A DNA stretch of 64,000 bases from Apodospora peruviana (Eukaryota; Ascomycota; Sordariomycetes; Sordariales; Lasiosphaeriaceae): NCBI GenBank assembly GCA_033439685.1, contig JAUEDM010000006.1, forward strand, positions 2,790,001 to 2,854,000, written 5' to 3'. Below, one piece after another: positions 58,998 to 64,000 of this stretch. Positions within the stretch are counted from its first letter, which is position 1; each line of letters starts with the position of its first letter. The translations under genes and the position numbers were made by a program. The notes under the pieces are model-generated. The model was not told the DNA's origin. It ran no database searches and was given only the letters and a program-made list of their open reading frames with translations.

Positions 58998-60317
58998 CTT
59001 TTCCTCCTAACTGACCTGCCCTCGGTCTTTGTCTCTCCCCCTGTCCCTAGAGGTAGTCGTTCGATCTCGAAGTGTTGTCCAAAAAGCTTGTAGCAGTCTA
59101 TTCAAAATGGCGGGATATATAGTTGGTTGGTTCGTTCGATTTAAACATGAGATGATGAACACAAAAACTTGGGGTAAGGCGGCTTTAGGGACATTTTGGG
59201 GTGTGGCGACTGCCCGGCGATCCGGCAGCGCATGGCCCTGCTGGCCCCCCCCCGCGGCTTTCCCGGTACAACAATGCTATTTAAATGTGGGGTGTTCTTC
59301 CCCGGTCTCTTCGTCTGATTCTGGTTAGTACGCGTCCAAACCGAGAATCCGAGCTAGCTGTCACATGCTAGTAGCACTGTACCCCGTAAAATGACTGTAC
59401 GATTCCAACATCGAGACTACCAAGTTTGATTTAACGTACGCACTTTACGCTCAACTGGCTTACCAATTCAAGACCAGTTGCACCATCATCAGGACGGACG
59501 GTCTAGATATTAGGTAGCTCGCCAGGAACGAGACCCTCCTCCAAAGCATCCTCAACTTCGGAGATGGTCACGGATTCAGTCAAGGCCGTGTTACCTTTCG
59601 CCAAGTCTTTGCAACCTCAATCCAGTTGCACCGCTATATATCACATTTGACGTCTCCTTTTCTCGGTTTTGGCAGGCTGAATCCGACGGACATATCATGA
59701 CAAAGATCGAGAGTTAAGAAATAGCCAGAATAAGCTCGAAACATATTTGACCCCCACACATGAAGAGATCTTGAGCCGAGGGATCTCCAGATTGAGAAAC
59801 TGGGAGGGTGTCATCGAACAGAAAACTTCAACATACCAACAAGGTTAGATACCCTAATGAAGGCAGGAGTATACAGATCAACCTGAACCAAGAATCCCTA
59901 TCTACCGGTATGCATTGGATCGCCGCCGCACCCTCTCTTACATGATCACACACACGACGAATCTATAGGTAGGCATGCAAACCCATACATGATGCAACAG
60001 CTCAACTCACCTACAACTCATCACCACCATTCCGTCTACCGAGTGATAAATCAAAATAAAATGAATCCAAAATCCAAACCCAAACGCCAAATTCTCAGAA
60101 AAAGCATAGCAATCCATCCAAATCAGAGTTGAAAATAAACGCCCCGCAGTGATTCTGTCCGTCGACCAGAAACCTTCATGCCAGTGCGTTCGAATAGGAT
60201 AAGAAGATAGATATAATGTCATTTATCGTTTCGTGATGGGTCGATAGGTAGGTAGTTCTCGCGGAAAGGAAAAAGGGTGATAAAAGCCCGTGATTTCCCC
60301 TCTAGATGGATTGGAAA
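58998..60317. other. Intergenic region
   Basis: It contains the promoter of the lyase gene near its 5' edge, then sequence with no recognisable frame. The part before 60317 is the 3' flank of the glycosyltransferase gene. A TAGGTAGGTAG run lies near 60245-60255. Confidence 0.55.
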
Positions 60318-61430
60318 TCATGAACTCGTGAAAGCTTTCCGCCATTGCTGCGCCAACCGCTTCGACTCGATCTCGCAAGCTTGCGGACCGATCTTGTCGC
60401 ACTCGGCAAACCGCACCACGAGATCGCCCTCTTGGTACTCGGCCCCTTGTTTTGGTTGGTTATAGGCGTTAATAATCCTCTGATCAACCAGAGCCAATTT
60501 TTGAAGAATAGTCGGGTGCCATTGTACGATGTGTTCCTGCCTCAAATTAGCTTTCCCCGTTTTCTTTCCATATACACTGCTGCTTCCTCCCGTCAAAAAA
60601 CTTACCAGCGCATGCGTCTCTGCCTTCTGAAAATTATAGCTCCTATAGATAGGATCGAACCACGTCTCGAGCAGAAACTCGGCCCACTCCCCATTCCGCA
60701 CCACAAAACTGCCCGACGACAGCCCCTCCTTGTCCTGCGTGAGCACAAAATCCACATCAGGGCCCTTCAGATGAGTAAAAGTCGTGATTATGCTGTCCGG
60801 CGGGACCACCGGCTGGCCCTTGATCATCAACGATTCCAGTCTGGCGGGCTTCATGAGGTGCTCCTCCAGCGAGAGCCGCGGGTTCATGATGAACGCGTTC
60901 TGATCCAGAAACCAGACGTAACGGGCCTCGGGAAATCTTGTGAGGGCATGCCGCGTCGCGACCACGCTCGCCCACGACGGCGGCGCATTCTTCAGGTCGT
61001 AGTCGTGTATGTTGGCGAAGAATGCCTCATACCCTTATCCATCCTCCCATGTCAGCCACAACACAACCAACCTTCTCCAGACACCCAAAGAGAAAGAACG
61101 AAACGTACCATGCTTCTCCGCATACTGTATCCTATTCTCCTTGACGGTATCTATATACGCCTTGCTGTATCTCTTCTCGTCGAGCACAGTAACTAGCACC
61201 ACGGGCGGGTTGCCTGATGGCGCGCGCCGTTTTGTAGTTGTGCTGCCTCCATGCCCGCTGCTCGACGATGGCCGGGTAAGGATATATATAAAGACGATGA
61301 AGGCGATCCCAACGAGCGCGATGACCTTGAGACGACTCCTCCGCAGCCCCGGTAGTCTGGATGTGCCCCCGCTGCGCGGAAGGTATGGCGGAGGATTCGA
61401 CGTCTTCCGCGGGGGGTATGCGAAATGCAT
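60318..61430 (-). CDS. GT34 glycosyltransferase (Mnn10/Gma12-type, Golgi)
   Basis: Three minus-strand exons, 61430-61109, 61033-60606 and 60536-60318, give 322 residues. The second Met of the first frame (MHFAYPPRK) is the likely start. A type II topology is visible: a short basic tail, one span at about 32-50 (IALVGIAFIVFIYIL), then a luminal stem and catalytic domain. Motifs include VVLVTVLD at the beginning of the Rossmann-like fold, ARYVWFLDQNAFIMNP with a DxN-type nucleotide-sugar site, LSSGSFVVRN, and the C-terminal WHP region. GT34 members transfer mannose or galactose to N-glycan outer chains; fungal Mnn10-like proteins act in the cis-Golgi mannan polymerase complex. The second intron (60537-60605) is 69 bases, stop-free and in frame. 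Confidence 0.9.
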
Positions 61431-62808
61431 CGTCGCTGCTATCACGGGAAAGGGCAGCCCTTCCCAAGGTAGGTTGGCCCTGAAAACCAAGTGCTACAAA
61501 AAGACGACCTCTTTCCCAAGATGTTTCGGGGCGCGGGAATCTTTTGTTTCCTTCCCCAAGACGTTTCAAGGTGCGAAGATCGTTTCGCCGAGCCGGGTTT
61601 TTTTCTCCGTTCCTCCGTCCGGCGTTGATATAGCTCCAGAAATAATTAACCGGTTTGGCGCGGCGCTCAGCGCTCAGTCGTCTCTCGCGCTCGTTCGTCG
61701 GTCCGCGTCAATTAGATATACGGAGCCCGTCGTCTATGGGTATCGCAAATCGGGGTATATTCCTTCGTCGAGATCGTCAATTGATCAGTCGCAAAAGCGT
61801 GGCGTTGGGAGCAAGTCGCAATTGGAATCTCGACGTTTGGCGAGATTGGCGAGATTGGCGGTTTCCCGGTGTCGCGCGTTTGCGTTCGGTACACGGGCCT
61901 GAAAGGTAGGTCAATCCGCCGAAAGAGAATTATACCGATGAAACGAATAAGAAAACCCACAAAGCAGCCCTGCAAGCAGCCCTGCAAGCAGAAGAATCAA
62001 AAGAGCGAATGTAGGACGGTGATATGACTTGGCCAAAACCAAAACCAACCACGCCGTTGCTTCAAACTATTAGGGGATGACCATGTTAAACTTCTTGGCT
62101 TGGCACCCCTCGAAACTCTTTCAGGTGCTGTGTCATCAAGCAAATCGACGACCCGTTGCCAGGTGTCATCAGTGGCCACCGAGCCGTAGATGATAAGAGC
62201 CCGGCGCGGCGCCGAGCGCTTATCGCATCCCATCATCCAGAAATTTAGGTGTCATTTTGAATGATTGAATCCCATTCGTCATCATTTTTATGAACTTCAC
62301 ATTTGAGAATCAATTGAATAAAACAATGCTTATGTCTTTGCATTCAAAGAGGTGCAGATATGAACTGTATTCGACTGTTCACCGAGGAGAATGACAACTC
62401 TTAATCTAACACTGCAGGTCGCTCACAGGTCCAACGCCAATGGGAGTAGCTTCAGTTTCAAGGTCCTTTTTAAAGGGTGGTGATATATTTGTACCAATCT
62501 TGCTATTCAGCAACCCAACTCAAAACGGCTCAAGGCCCAAGGAGCAGAAGATTGACAGTATAGTCCCGAAGAACCACTGACAGAGCATTTGATTGATGCA
62601 TTCACGCCAACCCAGACGAGAAGAGGACAGGACGCCCAGATCTCAAGGCAGCAGCGAAGCTTTCTCTCTGCACACAGACACGTCGATACAGCACGGCGGA
62701 GGAAGCTGTATCAACTTAAGAGTGTGCAATCGGTGAAGTTCCAGGAGTGGGGAGTGGGGGCGGGTGATAATAATCCGCCAAATAATCAAAACACCAAGGA
62801 CCAAAGTG
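61431..62808. other. Intergenic region
   Basis: It is the promoter of the glycosyltransferase (minus) plus the 3' flank of the RING-CH gene. A 12-base tandem AGCAGCCCTGCA repeat lies at about 61963-61991. No gene is supported; the plus-strand frame extending to 61902 is mostly a shadow of the glycosyltransferase. Confidence 0.5.
61963..61991. repeat. 12-base tandem repeat (about 2.4 copies)
   Basis: AGCAGCCCTGCA is repeated head to tail with a third partial copy. It is a short minisatellite-like tract with no obvious function. Confidence 0.7.
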
Positions 62809-63867
62809 CTACCTATCCTTTCTCGATTCATTGATGGCTGGTTGACCAGCCTCGTCGTCCTCGTCTTCGTCATCATCCTCCTGGATGTCGACAACCTGCT
62901 CGGTTGCCTTCTCAAGAGCTCGCTCCGTAAGATGGCTCACAAGTTTCCAAGTGGCCTATAAAAATATTAGCATGATTGAGAAACCGGACCAGATAGATAT
63001 CCAACATACACCTAGGAACGTGAAAACCCCAACAATGACGACGACATAGTTGATAGACTCCATCCTATCCCTGCCGGTCCCTCTGCGACGGCCACCCACA
63101 CCAGCACGGACGTTGAACCAATGCCAAGGAGACATGGCAAAGAAGGTCTTGAGGAAACCCAAGAGACCAAGCGACATGAATCCCTTGGCGAAGTGGTACC
63201 ACCAGCCGCCCGGCTGATCATCGTCAAGGATCGGATAGTAGCTGCCGTCAGCATCCGAAAGGACCTCGACAACGCTGCCCAACGGATCAACCCAGAGGTT
63301 GATGATGGGATCGGCGACAAAGCCAAGCAAGAAGACGGTAAAGAGCAGGATAGACATGGTTATGGCAGCCCGCAACACCTTGCTTGACAACCAGCGTCCG
63401 TATCGAAGCCGCTGCATGCGGTACTGGAACTGACAGGTCGGACACTGCCAGAAGTTCCTGTCTGCTAGGGGCTGGGACAGTCTCCACGCCTGAAGGCAGC
63501 CCTCGTGGACGTATTTCTGAGACCCTTTGCATTTGCAAGGGCTGATCAGCCGGCCGAGCTCCGGGTCATCGGATACATATCTCACACGCGCGCGCGATCC
63601 GAAGAGGGCCCCGCCAAGTGACTCGTCGATATCGGTCTTTGGGAAGACTTCCTCCAAGCAAATGCGGCAGGTCCGAGGTCTGTAGTATCGCCTTCGCTGC
63701 GGTCTAGACTGCGCGCTCGGCCCAGGCGCTGCTCCGGTGCTGTCGGGGTCCTGCTGTGGATGAGGCGGCGTTGGCGGCGGCGCGGGTTCGTTGTCTCCCA
63801 GGTCGCCATCTGGCGGGTCCATGCTCGATGGCCATGACCACTGCGCTCCCGTGGGAATGGAGTCCAT
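62809..63867 (-). CDS. RING-CH (MARCH-type) membrane E3 ubiquitin ligase
   Basis: Two minus-strand exons, 63867-63010 and 62955-62809, give 334 residues. The Pro/Gln-rich N-terminal ~60 residues precede a RING-CH (C4HC3) domain at about 67-150: TCRICLEEVFP, CKCKGSQKYVHEGCLQAW and WQCPTCQF. Three hydrophobic segments follow (MSILLFTVFLLGFVADPI, GLLGFLKTFFAMSPWHWF, YVVVIVGVFTFLG), then an amphipathic segment and an acidic tail (DIQEDDDEDEDDE). The topology fits an ER or endosomal membrane ligase of the MARCH/RING-v type, smaller than the Doa10 group. Donor GTATGT at 63009 is chosen over GTGTAT two bases away because only it keeps the ATWKLVSHL frame open. It joins in phase 0. Substrates are unknown. 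Confidence 0.93.
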
Positions 63868-64000
63868 GGTTTTCAGCTGGGCATCAGTTCCCTCCTAAAT
63901 GATTGACAAAGCTTCTAGCGGAGAAGATTTCAACACGGAGAAAAGCAGGTTGAGTTGTGGAAGAAATGATGATGGAAGTCGCCGAAAGCGAAAGGTGGTC

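Noticed and set aside
61009..61902. 297-codon plus-strand frame
   Set aside because: The first half overlaps the glycosyltransferase in antisense; the rest has Ser/Arg-rich random composition and no motif.
1..64000. A biosynthetic or defence gene cluster
   Set aside because: The genes belong to unrelated housekeeping pathways on mixed strands with long spacers; no polyketide, peptide, terpene or NLR-type core gene was found.

Overview
The window is nuclear DNA of a filamentous ascomycete, most likely a sordariomycete. The support is spliceosomal introns of about 50-120 bases with GTRNGT-type donors and CTRAC-type branch points just before the acceptor, monocistronic genes on both strands with long spacers, CT-rich promoters, TAGGTAGGT/ACCTACCT-type intergenic runs, and fungus-specific proteins (GH128 glucanase, cupredoxin-like secreted protein, Zn2Cys6 regulator). 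No operons, rRNA genes, CRISPR arrays, phage or intact transposons were seen. I support sixteen protein genes, roughly one per 4 kb, and gave exon coordinates wherever splice phases could be checked by hand.

Layout. 1-4.99 kb: no convincing gene. 5.0-6.1 kb (+): tubulin-folding cofactor B. 9.1-10.9 kb (+): PA-TM-RING-H2 ubiquitin ligase. 15.2-17.2 kb (+): an unrecognised protein with about seven membrane spans in 11 exons. 19.1-20.3 kb (-): secreted GH128-type beta-1,3-glucanase. 20.3-26.1 kb: gene-poor, with a degenerate tRNA-like duplicated repeat near 25.5 kb. 26.1-28.0 kb (-): FGGY carbohydrate kinase. 29.6-30.7 kb (+): SMN homologue. 33.1-34.3 kb (+): secreted cupredoxin-like protein. 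35.3-35.8 kb (-): SERF/4F5 family protein. 38.5-39.35 kb (+): four-span membrane protein. 40.5-43.3 kb (+): Pcf11. 44.3-47.7 kb (+): Nic96/Nup93 nucleoporin. 48.3-49.4 kb (-): low-complexity hypothetical protein. 50.0-51.6 kb (-): Zn2Cys6 transcription factor. 53.25-55.7 kb (+): LtrA-like membrane protein. 57.0-59.0 kb (-): sphingosine-1-phosphate lyase. 60.3-61.4 kb (-): GT34 glycosyltransferase. 62.8-63.9 kb (-): RING-CH membrane ubiquitin ligase.

The genes do not form a pathway cluster. Many are conserved housekeeping functions: tubulin folding, snRNP assembly, 3'-end processing, nuclear pore, sphingolipid breakdown, Golgi glycosylation and membrane-linked ubiquitination. A few are accessory or cell-surface functions. 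I found no clear new multi-gene system. The points most worth a second look are the uncharacterised seven-span protein, the tRNA-like repeat, a T19-A18-G8-A-G12 tract that may be an assembly artefact, a GC-AG intron in the SMN gene, and a 5'-end phase conflict in the FGGY kinase.
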